NCBI RefSeq assembly: GCF_900107015.1
Contig: NZ_FNOI01000002.1
Location: 620,001 to 684,000 of the forward strand
DNA: 64,000 nt
Origin: Litoreibacter albidus
GTDB lineage: Bacteria; Pseudomonadota; Alphaproteobacteria; Rhodobacterales; Rhodobacteraceae
Direction of reading: 5' to 3'
Shown: positions 56,944-64,000 of the stretch, in pieces
Layout of the letters: each line of letters opens with the position of its first letter
Position numbering within the stretch: position 1 is the stretch's first letter
The notes under the pieces: model-generated
Seen by the model: only the letters and a program-made list of their open reading frames with translations
Database searches by the model: none
Told to the model about the DNA's origin: nothing
Translations under genes and position numbers: made by a program

Positions 56944-58034
56944 CCGATTTTGCCTTGATTAGAGCCTATTTGACCACGGTGAAGCAGCAGATGATCAAGG
57001 ATCACGCAAGCCATCATCGCCTCACCCACGGGCACGGCGCGGATGCCGACGCAGGGGTCATGACGGCCTTTCGTGATGATCTCTGTGTCTTCGCCGGACT
57101 TGGTAATGGTCTTGCGCGTCGTGAGGATCGAGCTTGTCGGTTTCACCGCGAACCGCACCACAATGTCCTGACCTGTGGAAATACCGCCTAGAATACCACC
57201 TGCGTGGTTGGAGCTGTAAACAGGCCCGTCCGGCCCCATGCTGATCTCATCCGCATTGGCTTCACCCGTAAGCATCGCGGCCTGCATTCCTGCGCCGATC
57301 TCAACGCCTTTGACGGCGTTGATAGACATCATGGCCGACGCCAAATCAGTGTCTAACTTGGCGTAAACCGGTGCGCCAAGACCGGCTGGGGCGCCTTGCG
57401 CGATAACCTCGATCATCGCACCGACGGAGCTTCCGGTTTTGCGCAAACCGTCCAGATAGTCGGCCCAGGTTGATGCCGCGTCCGCGTCCGGCACCCAAAA
57501 CGGGTTTTGCTCAATCTGGTCCATGTCGCGGGTGTCAGTCTTATGCTCACCCATCTGTACCATGTAGCCAATGATCTTTAGACTCGGCGCTAGCATCTTG
57601 ATGGCCTCGCGGGCAACGCCGCCAGCGGCGACACGCGCTGCAGTTTCGCGGGCCGAGGACCGCCCTCCGCCGCGATAGTCACGGATGCCGTATTTCGTCC
57701 AGTAAGTGATGTCTGCGTGGCCGGGGCGGAACTTCTCGATGATATCGCCGTAATCTTTGGAACGCTGGTCCGTGTTCTCGATCATCAGCTGGATGGGAGT
57801 ACCGGTCGTTTTTCCCTCAAAAACGCCGGACAGAATCCGCACCTCATCCGCCTCGCGGCGCTGAGTGGTGTATTTGTTTTGGCCGGGTTTGCGCTTGTCG
57901 AGCCAGACTTGGATCATCTCAGCCGTGAGCGGCACTCCAGGGGGGCACCCGTCGACGGTTGCGCCAAGTGCCGGCCCGTGGCTTTCGCCCCAAGTGGTCA
58001 CGCGGAAAAGATGGCCAAAGCTATTCATCGACAT
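56940..58034 (-). CDS. aroC: Chorismate synthase
   Basis: A 364-residue enzyme, normal length. Signatures: [34 protein letters not shown] (in two parts), and [20 protein letters not shown]. It uses reduced FMN to convert EPSP to chorismate, the last common step to aromatic amino acids. ATG 58034 follows GGGAG; the longer in-frame start at 58085 is not supported. It is divergent from the thiamine operon. Confidence 0.97.
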   Translation of the reverse strand: MSMNSFGHLFRVTTWGESHGPALGATVDGCPPGVPLTAEMIQVWLDKRKPGQNKYTTQRREADEVRILSGVFEGKTTGTPIQLMIENTDQRSKDYGDIIEKFRPGHADITYWTKYGIRDYRGGGRSSARETAARVAAGGVAREAIKMLAPSLKIIGYMVQMGEHKTDTRDMDQIEQNPFWVPDADAASTWADYLDGLRKTGSSVGAMIEVIAQGAPAGLGAPVYAKLDTDLASAMMSINAVKGVEIGAGMQAAMLTGEANADEISMGPDGPVYSSNHAGGILGGISTGQDIVVRFAVKPTSSILTTRKTITKSGEDTEIITKGRHDPCVGIRAVPVGEAMMACVILDHLLLHRGQIGSNQGKIG

Positions 58035-58130
58035 GGGGCGTCTCCCTTTTGTCAGAGGTCTAGCGGTGCGCCACGCCGCCCTCAAGAGCTTTCACCTTGC
58101 CGATGTAGGGTATGGGGCTTAGATACAACG

Positions 58131-58212
58131 ATACCTCGGGGGGCCTAAAACGGCTGAGATTGCGCATGCTGACCCGTTGAACCTGAACCGGTTAAGACCG
58201 GCGGAGGGAAGG
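58131..58212 (+). ncRNA. TPP riboswitch (THI element)
   Basis: The core is unmistakable: GGGGGGCC...CGGCTGAGAT...GACCCGTTGAACCTGAACCGGTTAAGACCGGCGGAGGGAAGG (shown in pieces by position 58138-58212). CTGAGA (58153-58158) and ACCTGA...GGAGGGAA are the pyrimidine and pyrophosphate-binding arms. An outer ACCT/AGGT pair closes P1. It lies 49 bases before thiB and so should shut down the thiamine importer when TPP is plentiful. Confidence 0.95.
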
Positions 58213-58223
58213 TTTGAGATGCT

Positions 58224-58261
58224 CTCACTCCCGACTCCGTCCGTCGTTTTGGAGGAATGAG
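58224..58261 (+). promoter_or_regulatory. Expression platform: hairpin hiding the thiB ribosome site
   Basis: CTCACTCC (58224-58231) can pair with GGAG (58251-58254) and TGAG (58258-58261), which hold the thiB Shine-Dalgarno and the base before the ATG. The same CTCACTCC could alternatively pair with GGAGGG/TTGAG in the 3' end of the riboswitch (58203-58218). This would be a translational on/off switch. Confidence 0.55.
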
Positions 58262-59245
58262 ATGAAAAAGACCCTTCTAAGCGTAGGACTGATCACATTG
58301 GCCACCGCGGCATTTGCCGAAGAGAAGCCAGTGCTGACGATCTATGCACCAGACTACTTCACGAGCGAATGGGGCCCCGGTCCGAAGATCGAGGCCGCGT
58401 TCGAGGAAACATGCGCCTGTGACGTAAGTTACGTGGCTGGCGACGTGCTACCGCGCCTGTTGTTGGAAGGCGAACGCACCAAGGCGGATGTTGTCATCGG
58501 TTTGAACACTGACGTCACCAAAAGGGCTCGCGAAACGGGTCTATTCTTGCCCCACGGGCAAGACACGAGCGATATGACCTTGCCGATAGAGTGGACGGAC
58601 GACGTGTTCCTGCCGTTCAACTGGGGTCACACCGCGTTCATCTACAACACGGAAAAAATGGGGAATGCGCCGACGACTTTTGACGCCTTTCTGGCAGATG
58701 AAGACACGAAAGTGGTGCTGCAAGATCCACGTAGTTCCATCTCGGGCTTAGCACTGATGCTGTGGGTGAAGTCCGTTTACGGCGATGACAGCCAAGAAGC
58801 ATTCAACAAGCTGGCCCGCAAGACGCTGACCGTGACTAAAGGTTGGTCGGAAAGCTACGGCATGTTCACCGACGGTGAAGCCGACATGGTGCTGAGCTAC
58901 ACGACGTCCCCCGCTTACCACATCATCGCGGAAGACGATGAAACCAAGCGCGCGGCGATTTTTGAAGAAGGCCACTACTTCATGACGGAGCTGGCGGCGC
59001 AGGTGAAAACCAGCACGCAGCCGGAACTGGCACAGGCATTCATGGATTTTGTCCTGTCGGAAACGTTCCAGACTATGATCCCGACGGCCAACTGGTCCTT
59101 CCCCGCAAAACTGGATGCAGACAAGTTGCCGGACGGTTTTAAGAAATTGGACATGCCGGAAAAGGCACTGTTCTATTCGGAGAATGAAGCAGCTGACTTG
59201 CGCGATGCGGCGCTGGAAGAATGGCTGAGCGCGTTCAGCCAATAA
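58262..59245 (+). CDS. thiB: Thiamine ABC transporter, substrate-binding protein
   Basis: About 327 residues with a Sec signal peptide (LATAAFA, cleavage near residue 19). The mature protein fits the ThiB fold: LTIYAPDYFTSEWGPG, then VLPRLLLEGERTKADVVIGLN and the FPAKLDADKLPDGF region. It binds thiamine or TPP in the periplasm. The ATG at 58262 has GGAGGAATGAG upstream; an in-frame start at 58214 would lie inside the riboswitch and is rejected. It overlaps thiP by 25 bases. Confidence 0.95.
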   Translation: MKKTLLSVGLITLATAAFAEEKPVLTIYAPDYFTSEWGPGPKIEAAFEETCACDVSYVAGDVLPRLLLEGERTKADVVIGLNTDVTKRARETGLFLPHGQDTSDMTLPIEWTDDVFLPFNWGHTAFIYNTEKMGNAPTTFDAFLADEDTKVVLQDPRSSISGLALMLWVKSVYGDDSQEAFNKLARKTLTVTKGWSESYGMFTDGEADMVLSYTTSPAYHIIAEDDETKRAAIFEEGHYFMTELAAQVKTSTQPELAQAFMDFVLSETFQTMIPTANWSFPAKLDADKLPDGFKKLDMPEKALFYSENEAADLRDAALEEWLSAFSQ

Positions 59246-60768
59246 GCCTGTCCAACCTTGGCGGGGCGGCGGTTGTCGCCCTGCTGTTGGTGCTGACGCT
59301 CGGAACGCTTGGCGCGGTAGCTTGGCGGGCGGAGGAGCTGTCGGCACTGACCAAGAACGACTGGTCCGCCGTCCGGTTTACGCTTTGGCAGGCGGCTGTG
59401 TCGGCGGTGCTGAGCGCGGTTTGCGCGATCCCCGTTGCTCGGGCATTGGCGCGTCGTCAGTTCCGTGGGCGCGCATTGCTGCTCACCGTTCTTGGGGCAC
59501 CGTTTATCCTGCCCGTTGTAGTCGCGGTGCTGGGATTGTTAGCCGTCTACGGGCGCAGCGGTATCATATCAGAAACGCTAAATTGGGCTGGATTAGAACC
59601 TATTTCGATCTATGGCTGGCACGGTGTCATCTTGGCACATGTATTTTTTAACTTGCCGCTGGCCACGCGATTAATCTTGCAAGGATGGCTCGCTATTCCG
59701 GCGGAGCGGTTCCGGCTTGCGCAGTCGTTAGGATTCACGTCACGCGACATGGCAAGACATCTGGAATGGCCAATGCTTCGCGAGGTATTGCCGGGGGTGG
59801 TGATGGTCATCTTCCTGATCTGCACGACGAGCTTCGCCGTGGCACTTGCGCTGGGCGGCGGCCCCAAAGCCACGACAATCGAGTTAGCTATCTATCAGGC
59901 CTTCCGCTTCGACTTCGATTTGTCGAAGGCCGCGCTGTTGGGATTGGTTCAGTTTGTGATCTGCGTAGGGCTGGCGCTTGCTTCCTTTGCTATTTCAGTG
60001 CCGTCAGGGCAGGGCGCGGGCTTGGACCGCGTGGTGTACCGTAATGACGGATCACGAGTTCTGGACGGCATTGCGATCGGTGTTGTTGCGCTGTTTCTGA
60101 TTACACCTTTGGCGATGATTGTCGCCAAGGGGTTGCCCGGCCTGCCGGAGTTATCGGTCAACATCCTAAGCGCTGCGTGGCGGTCAGTATGGGTCGCGGT
60201 ATTGTCGGCGGGGCTTACTGTCGTTATGGCGCTCTCTCTCGCCTTGCTCTCGCTAAAATGGGGGCGCGGAGTGGAGGCTGTGGGGTATCTTTCAGTCGCG
60301 GCATCCCCGTTGGTCATCGGGACGGGGTTGTTCATCCTGACCTATCGTTGGGTTGACCCTGTGTTGCTGGCCTTACCTGTGACCGTGGTGGTGAACGCCG
60401 CAATGAGCTTGCCGTTTACGCTCCGCGCCGTGTCGCCAGCGCTGCGGCAGGTGGAGGCGGACTACGGGCGCTTGGCGGCGTCGCTAGGCCTCACGGGCTG
60501 GGCGAGGCTGCGCATTGTCGTCCTGCCGCGCTTGCGCCGCCCCTTGGGGTTTGGCGCGGGGTTGGCCGCCGCGTTGTCGATGGGTGACTTGGGGGTGATT
60601 ACGCTGTTTGCGGACCCTAACCATGCGACGCTGCCGTTGGCGCTGTATAACCTTATGACAGCCTACCGGATGCAGGAAGCCTTTGCCGCCGCGCTGGTGC
60701 TGCTCGCGCTTAGTTTGGCGTTGTTCTGGCTGTTTGACCGTGGAGGGCGCGTAAATGCTGACCTTTGA
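59221..60768 (+). CDS. thiP: Thiamine ABC transporter, permease
   Basis: A 515-residue permease made of two fused ABC transporter membrane domains, each of about six spans, as in ThiP. The cytosolic EAA-type loops (AQSLGFTSRDMARHLEW and YGRLAASLGLTGWARLR) contact ThiQ. The ATG (59221) lies 25 bases within thiB behind GGAAGA, so translation is coupled. Confidence 0.94.
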   Translation: MAERVQPISLSNLGGAAVVALLLVLTLGTLGAVAWRAEELSALTKNDWSAVRFTLWQAAVSAVLSAVCAIPVARALARRQFRGRALLLTVLGAPFILPVVVAVLGLLAVYGRSGIISETLNWAGLEPISIYGWHGVILAHVFFNLPLATRLILQGWLAIPAERFRLAQSLGFTSRDMARHLEWPMLREVLPGVVMVIFLICTTSFAVALALGGGPKATTIELAIYQAFRFDFDLSKAALLGLVQFVICVGLALASFAISVPSGQGAGLDRVVYRNDGSRVLDGIAIGVVALFLITPLAMIVAKGLPGLPELSVNILSAAWRSVWVAVLSAGLTVVMALSLALLSLKWGRGVEAVGYLSVAASPLVIGTGLFILTYRWVDPVLLALPVTVVVNAAMSLPFTLRAVSPALRQVEADYGRLAASLGLTGWARLRIVVLPRLRRPLGFGAGLAAALSMGDLGVITLFADPNHATLPLALYNLMTAYRMQEAFAAALVLLALSLALFWLFDRGGRVNADL

Positions 60769-61450
60769 GAACGTGGAAATCGTGCAGGGGGATTTTGCGC
60801 TGAAAGCGGCCCTCTCAGTGCCTGCGGGCGCTAAGGTGTCGGTCATCGGGCCGTCCGGCGCTGGCAAATCAACGCTGCTGTCCGCGCTGGCGGGGTTCGT
60901 GCCGATCACTGCGGGCCGGATCCTGTGGCAGGGACGTGACATTTCAAATGTGGTCCCAGCGGAGCGACCGCTTGCGATGGTGTTTCAGGACAGCAATCTG
61001 TTCCCGCATCTGACAGTTGCGCAGAATGTAGGCTTGGGGCTGAAGCCCAGTTTGAAGCTCTCCGCGCGAGAGACGGACCGTGTAAGGGATGCTTTGGCGC
61101 GTGTCGGCTTGAGCGGCATGGGCGCGCGCAAGCCTGCTGCGCTGTCGGGTGGCCAGCAAAGCCGTGTCGCCTTGGCGCGGGTGTTGTTGCGCGACAAGCC
61201 GATCATGGTGCTGGATGAGCCATTTGCGGCGCTAGGGCCAGCACTGCGGGCCGAGATGCTGGCGCTGATGGATGAGATCGCCCGCGAGCGCGGGTTGACC
61301 GTGCTGATGGTGACGCACGACCCGAAAGACGCGCGGCAGTTGGACGGGAGCACAACTCTGGTGGCCGATGGGATTGCCCATGCGCCGGTGCCTACGGGGC
61401 CATTCTTGGATGCCCCGCCCGATGTGCTGCGGGACTACCTGGGGGGTTAA
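60755..61450 (+). CDS. thiQ: Thiamine ABC transporter, ATP-binding protein
   Basis: A 231-residue ABC ATPase. Walker A GPSGAGKSTLL, signature LSGGQQSRVALAR, Walker B MVLDEPFAALGP and His switch VTHDPKDA are all present. It powers the ThiBPQ importer. It overlaps thiP by 14 bases, completing the riboswitch-controlled operon. Confidence 0.95.
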   Translation: MLTFENVEIVQGDFALKAALSVPAGAKVSVIGPSGAGKSTLLSALAGFVPITAGRILWQGRDISNVVPAERPLAMVFQDSNLFPHLTVAQNVGLGLKPSLKLSARETDRVRDALARVGLSGMGARKPAALSGGQQSRVALARVLLRDKPIMVLDEPFAALGPALRAEMLALMDEIARERGLTVLMVTHDPKDARQLDGSTTLVADGIAHAPVPTGPFLDAPPDVLRDYLGG

Positions 61451-61464
61451 GTGCTCTGCTAACG

Positions 61465-61496
61465 AAAAAGGCGCGCCCCGAGGGACGCGCCTTTTT
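61465..61496. terminator. Bidirectional terminator between thiQ and petC
   Basis: AAAAAGGCGCG pairs with CGCGCCTTTTT around a short inner CCC/GGG stem. T runs exist on both strands, so it can stop thiQ (plus) and petC (minus) transcripts. Confidence 0.92.
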
Positions 61497-61514
61497 ATTA
61501 CTCTGCGGAAGGGT

Positions 61515-62321
61515 TTAGCCTTTGCGCTTGATCGGTGCCCAGAGACGCTTGTTGGTCAGGTAGAGCAGCACTGTCAGGATGATCAGGAAGAACACGGCAA
61601 CAAAGCCTGTGCGCTTGCGTGCGTCCTGATGTGGCTCTGCTGTCCAGCGCAGGAAGGCTGCAACGTCTTCTGCGACGTGGTGCAGGTCTGCCGAGTGGCC
61701 GTCTGCGTACTCCACGTCGTCACCGTAGAGCGGTGGCGCCATGGCGATCCAGCCGCCCGGGAAGGCTGTGTTTTCGTAGAAGGTTGTGCCAGCTTCCTCT
61801 TTTTCCTCACCGGTGTAGCCAGTCAGGATGGACGCAATGTATTCCGCGCCGCCGATACCGTTAACAAACTGGTTGATCCCCAGACCGTAGGGACCGTGGA
61901 AGCCAGAGCGTGCCTTGGCCATCAAGGACAAGTCAGGTGCGTTAGCGGATTCCAAAGCCGGGAAGTTATCCGTGGGCTTCAGTGTGCGGTACTCTTCGAG
62001 GTCTTTGTCGAAAAGCTGCGGGTTGGCCAACTCGTCGTTGATCGGGAACGCTTTGGCGTAAGCCTTCATCTGGTCTTCGGGCAGCATTGGGCCGCCCTCG
62101 TCTGCCAGCGTACGCATAGGCACGAATTTCAGGCCGTGGCAGGACGAGCAAACCTCGGTGTAGACTTGCAGGCCGCGTTGCAGTTGGTTCTGGTCGTAGG
62201 TGCCAAACGGCCCCTCGTACGAGAAATCCACGTCATGGGTGTGGCCCGCGTCACCGGCGGCAAATGCGCCGGAAGCGAAGGCAACTGCCGAGACGGCTAC
62301 GAGTGAGAGTTTCTTGAGCAT
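61515..62321 (-). CDS. petC: Cytochrome c1 of the bc1 complex
   Basis: A 268-residue protein with a Sec signal (AFA-AGD, about residue 22). Heme c is bound by Cys58-X2-Cys61-His62 ([10 protein letters not shown]). The single C-terminal span ([16 protein letters not shown]) and basic end anchor it in the inner membrane. It passes electrons from the Rieske protein to cytochrome c. ATG 62321 has GAGGAAG upstream. The upstream frame to 62468 lies within petB and is not part of it. Last gene of the fbc operon. Confidence 0.97.
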   Translation of the reverse strand: MLKKLSLVAVSAVAFASGAFAAGDAGHTHDVDFSYEGPFGTYDQNQLQRGLQVYTEVCSSCHGLKFVPMRTLADEGGPMLPEDQMKAYAKAFPINDELANPQLFDKDLEEYRTLKPTDNFPALESANAPDLSLMAKARSGFHGPYGLGINQFVNGIGGAEYIASILTGYTGEEKEEAGTTFYENTAFPGGWIAMAPPLYGDDVEYADGHSADLHHVAEDVAAFLRWTAEPHQDARKRTGFVAVFFLIILTVLLYLTNKRLWAPIKRKG

Positions 62322-62334
62322 TGGTATCTTCCTC

Positions 62335-63669
62335 TTACTCTGAAGCTGCGACTGAGTCGCTGCCCTTGGCTGGGTAATGCGCATCGAAGTCTTCCTCGAT
62401 GGTTGCAGGACGCGCCAATGGTTTCTCGATAACACCCAGCAGCGGCAGGATGACCAAGAAGTATCCAAACCAGTATGCGGACGCGATCAAAGAGATCGTG
62501 GCGTAAGGCTCATCCGTTGGCATGGCACCAACCCACATCAGAACGATGAAGTCGACGCACAGCAGCGCGAACCACCATTTGAACATCGGACGGTAACGGC
62601 CGGAGCGAACCGACGACGTGTCCAGCCAAGGTGCCAGCGCCATCACAGCAATCGCACCGAACATGGCAGCCACACCGAAGAACTTGGCGTCAACGATGCC
62701 ACCGGTCACGAAGGACACCAGTTGCACAACCCAAACGTCAGCGGTGAAGGCGCGCAGGATCGCGTAGAACGGCAAGAAGTACCATTCCGGCACGATGTGT
62801 GCAGGTGTCGCCAGCGCGTTCGCCTCAATGTAGTTGTCGGGGTGGCCAAGGTAGTTTGGCATGAAGCCAACGACTGCCCAGAACACGATCATAACAACGC
62901 CCAGTGCGAACAAGTCTTTGATCACGAAGTAAGGCCAGAATGGCAGCGTGTCTTTCGCCGCGTCTTCTTTGGATGTGCGACGTACCTCAACACCAGTTGG
63001 GTTGTTGTTGCCCGTGGTGTGGAAGGCCCAGATGTGAACGGCGACAAGGCCGGCGATCACGAACGGCAGCAGATAGTGCAGCGAGAAGAAGCGGTTCAAC
63101 GTCGCGTTATCCACTGCAGGTCCGCCCAGCAGCCAAGTTTGCAGCATTTCGCCAACGCCAGGGATGGCGCCGAACAGGCCGGTGATAACCGTCGCGCCCC
63201 AGAAGGACATCTGACCCCATGGAAGCACGTAGCCCATGAACGCGGTGCCCATCATTGCGAGGTAGATGATCATACCGATAATCCACGTGATTTCACGTGG
63301 GGCCTTGTAAGAGCCGTAGTACAAGCCGCGGAAGATGTGGGCGTAAACGGCCACAAAGAACAGCGACGCGCCGTTGGCGTGCAGGTAACGCAGCATATAG
63401 CCGCCGTTCACGTCACGCATGATGTGTTCAACCGACGCGAACGCCAGATCAACATGCGGCGTGTAGTGCATGGCCAGCACGATGCCGGTCACGATTTGCA
63501 GCACAAGGCAGAATGTCAGGATAATGCCCCAGATCCACATCCAGTTCAGGTTCTTCGGAGTAGGGATCATCAGGGTGTCGTAGAGCAAGCCAACAATCGG
63601 CAAGCGGGTGTGAAGCCACTTTTCGCCGCCAGACTTTGGCTCATAATGGTCGTGTGGGATACCAGCCAT
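62335..63669 (-). CDS. petB: Cytochrome b of the bc1 complex
   Basis: A 444-residue, eight-span quinol-oxidising subunit, the size usual in Rhodobacterales. The four heme histidines sit in spans B and D. The Qo-site motif [12 protein letters not shown] is intact, including the Pro-Glu-Trp-Tyr. It carries both b hemes and oxidises ubiquinol. It lies 13 bases before petC and 13 bases after the Rieske gene stop. Confidence 0.98.
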   Translation of the reverse strand: MAGIPHDHYEPKSGGEKWLHTRLPIVGLLYDTLMIPTPKNLNWMWIWGIILTFCLVLQIVTGIVLAMHYTPHVDLAFASVEHIMRDVNGGYMLRYLHANGASLFFVAVYAHIFRGLYYGSYKAPREITWIIGMIIYLAMMGTAFMGYVLPWGQMSFWGATVITGLFGAIPGVGEMLQTWLLGGPAVDNATLNRFFSLHYLLPFVIAGLVAVHIWAFHTTGNNNPTGVEVRRTSKEDAAKDTLPFWPYFVIKDLFALGVVMIVFWAVVGFMPNYLGHPDNYIEANALATPAHIVPEWYFLPFYAILRAFTADVWVVQLVSFVTGGIVDAKFFGVAAMFGAIAVMALAPWLDTSSVRSGRYRPMFKWWFALLCVDFIVLMWVGAMPTDEPYATISLIASAYWFGYFLVILPLLGVIEKPLARPATIEEDFDAHYPAKGSDSVAASE

Positions 63670-63682
63670 AATCGTTTCTCCC

Positions 63683-64000
63683 TTAACCGAGTTTCAGCAC
63701 GTCAGGCGACGTGAATTGAGCGACAGGCACCAGCATGTTGCGCGGCGCAGGGCCTTTGCGAATGCGACCGGCGGTATCGTAGTGCGACCCGTGGCATGGG
63801 CAGAACCAGCCGCCAAACTCGCCAGCGTCGCCCAAAGGCACACAGCCAAGGTGTGTACAAACGCCGATCATGACCAGCCATTCGCCATCTTCGTCGAGCG
63901 AGCGGTTCTGGTCTTCAGCATCGGCTTCTGGGCCAAGGTTGTTGTTCTCTGCGCCCGCGTCCGGAAGATCCGAGAGAGAAACCGAACGGGCCTCCTCGAT
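63683..64000 (-). CDS. petA: Ubiquinol-cytochrome c reductase, Rieske iron-sulfur subunit, C-terminal part (cut by window edge)
   Basis: The frame is open to base 64000, giving the last 105 residues. The Rieske cluster loops are intact: CTHLGC (Cys and His ligands) and CPCHGSHYD. The segment before them ([14 protein letters not shown]) suits the head domain of the alphaproteobacterial protein; the N-terminal span is outside the window. Together with petB and petC it forms the proton-pumping bc1 complex. Confidence 0.97.
   Translation of the reverse strand: MEEARSVSLSDLPDAGAENNNLGPEADAEDQNRSLDEDGEWLVMIGVCTHLGCVPLGDAGEFGGWFCPCHGSHYDTAGRIRKGPAPRNMLVPVAQFTSPDVLKLG

Noticed and set aside
58214-58261. 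An upstream start that would lengthen thiB by 16 residues
   Set aside because: It overlaps the riboswitch 3' end, gives a basic non-signal N-terminus, and the ATG at 58262 has the proper ribosome site and signal peptide.
62377-63714. A 445-codon frame opposite cytochrome b
   Set aside because: Antisense shadow, composition rich in His, Gln and Arg with no hydrophobic core.

Overview
The window reads as a stretch of chromosome from an alphaproteobacterium of the order Rhodobacterales (roseobacter-like). The reasons are the DUF6478-type protein, an MbfA membrane ferritin behind an Irr-type iron box, a serC leader RNA in front of a serC-serA pair, the fbc cytochrome bc1 operon, a carnitine/betaine-type acyl-CoA gene set, and moderately high GC with many GTG/TTG starts and ATGA/GTGA/TTGA start-stop overlaps. 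I see no rRNA, tRNA, CRISPR array, transposase, prophage or plasmid gene. No gene looks broken; two are cut by the window edges (ZntB-like at the left, Rieske protein at the right). Gene packing is very dense and no intergenic gap exceeds about 170 bases.

Layout. 1-6.2 kb (minus): ZntB-like transporter, 2,4-dienoyl-CoA reductase, two uncharacterised proteins, a lipoprotein and ilvD. 6.3-9.5 kb (plus): CPBP protease, accD, folC; then zapE (minus) and an MFS transporter (plus). 11.9-16.2 kb (minus): a tight run mbfA - AEC transporter - S-formylglutathione hydrolase - HAD phosphatase - ornithine-cyclodeaminase-like protein, headed by an Irr box. 16.3-18.5 kb: small secreted protein, TetR regulator, glutathione-dependent formaldehyde dehydrogenase. 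18.6-28.2 kb: cell-envelope and housekeeping genes (I78 inhibitor, mtgA, GST, queG, SDR, two L,D-transpeptidases, CAP protein, small secreted protein, rlmN, Hint-like protein, IalB-like protein, asparaginase). 28.2-37.9 kb: hybrid histidine kinase, then a giant alpha-2-macroglobulin translationally coupled to penicillin-binding protein 1C. 37.9-43.4 kb: thiolase, PP2A-like phosphatase, nucleotide-sugar epimerase, DUF2585 protein, beta-helix-like membrane protein.

43.5-47.3 kb holds the complete phosphorylated serine pathway: serC-serA (minus) behind a candidate serC leader RNA and divergent serB (plus). 47.3-52.2 kb (minus) is a CoA-linked catabolic operon (class II aldolase, acyl-CoA dehydrogenase, NDP-forming acyl-CoA synthetase, CaiD-like hydratase). 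52.3-55.6 kb (plus) pairs adenine deaminase with AMP nucleosidase (AMP to adenine to hypoxanthine). Then come an HU protein, an EamA transporter, aroC (minus), a TPP riboswitch controlling thiBPQ (thiamine ABC importer), and the fbc operon (Rieske, cytochrome b, cytochrome c1; minus) running off the right edge.

Nothing here is a clearly new defence or mobile system. The points most worth a second look are the regulatory DNA around mbfA/tetR, the riboswitch and its apparent Shine-Dalgarno switch, the serC leader, the PAN-domain alpha-2-macroglobulin/PBP1C pair, the Hint-like protein lacking its catalytic cysteine, the beta-helix membrane protein of unknown function, a 59-residue secreted protein with its own terminator, and the repeated overlap of stop codons between convergent genes.
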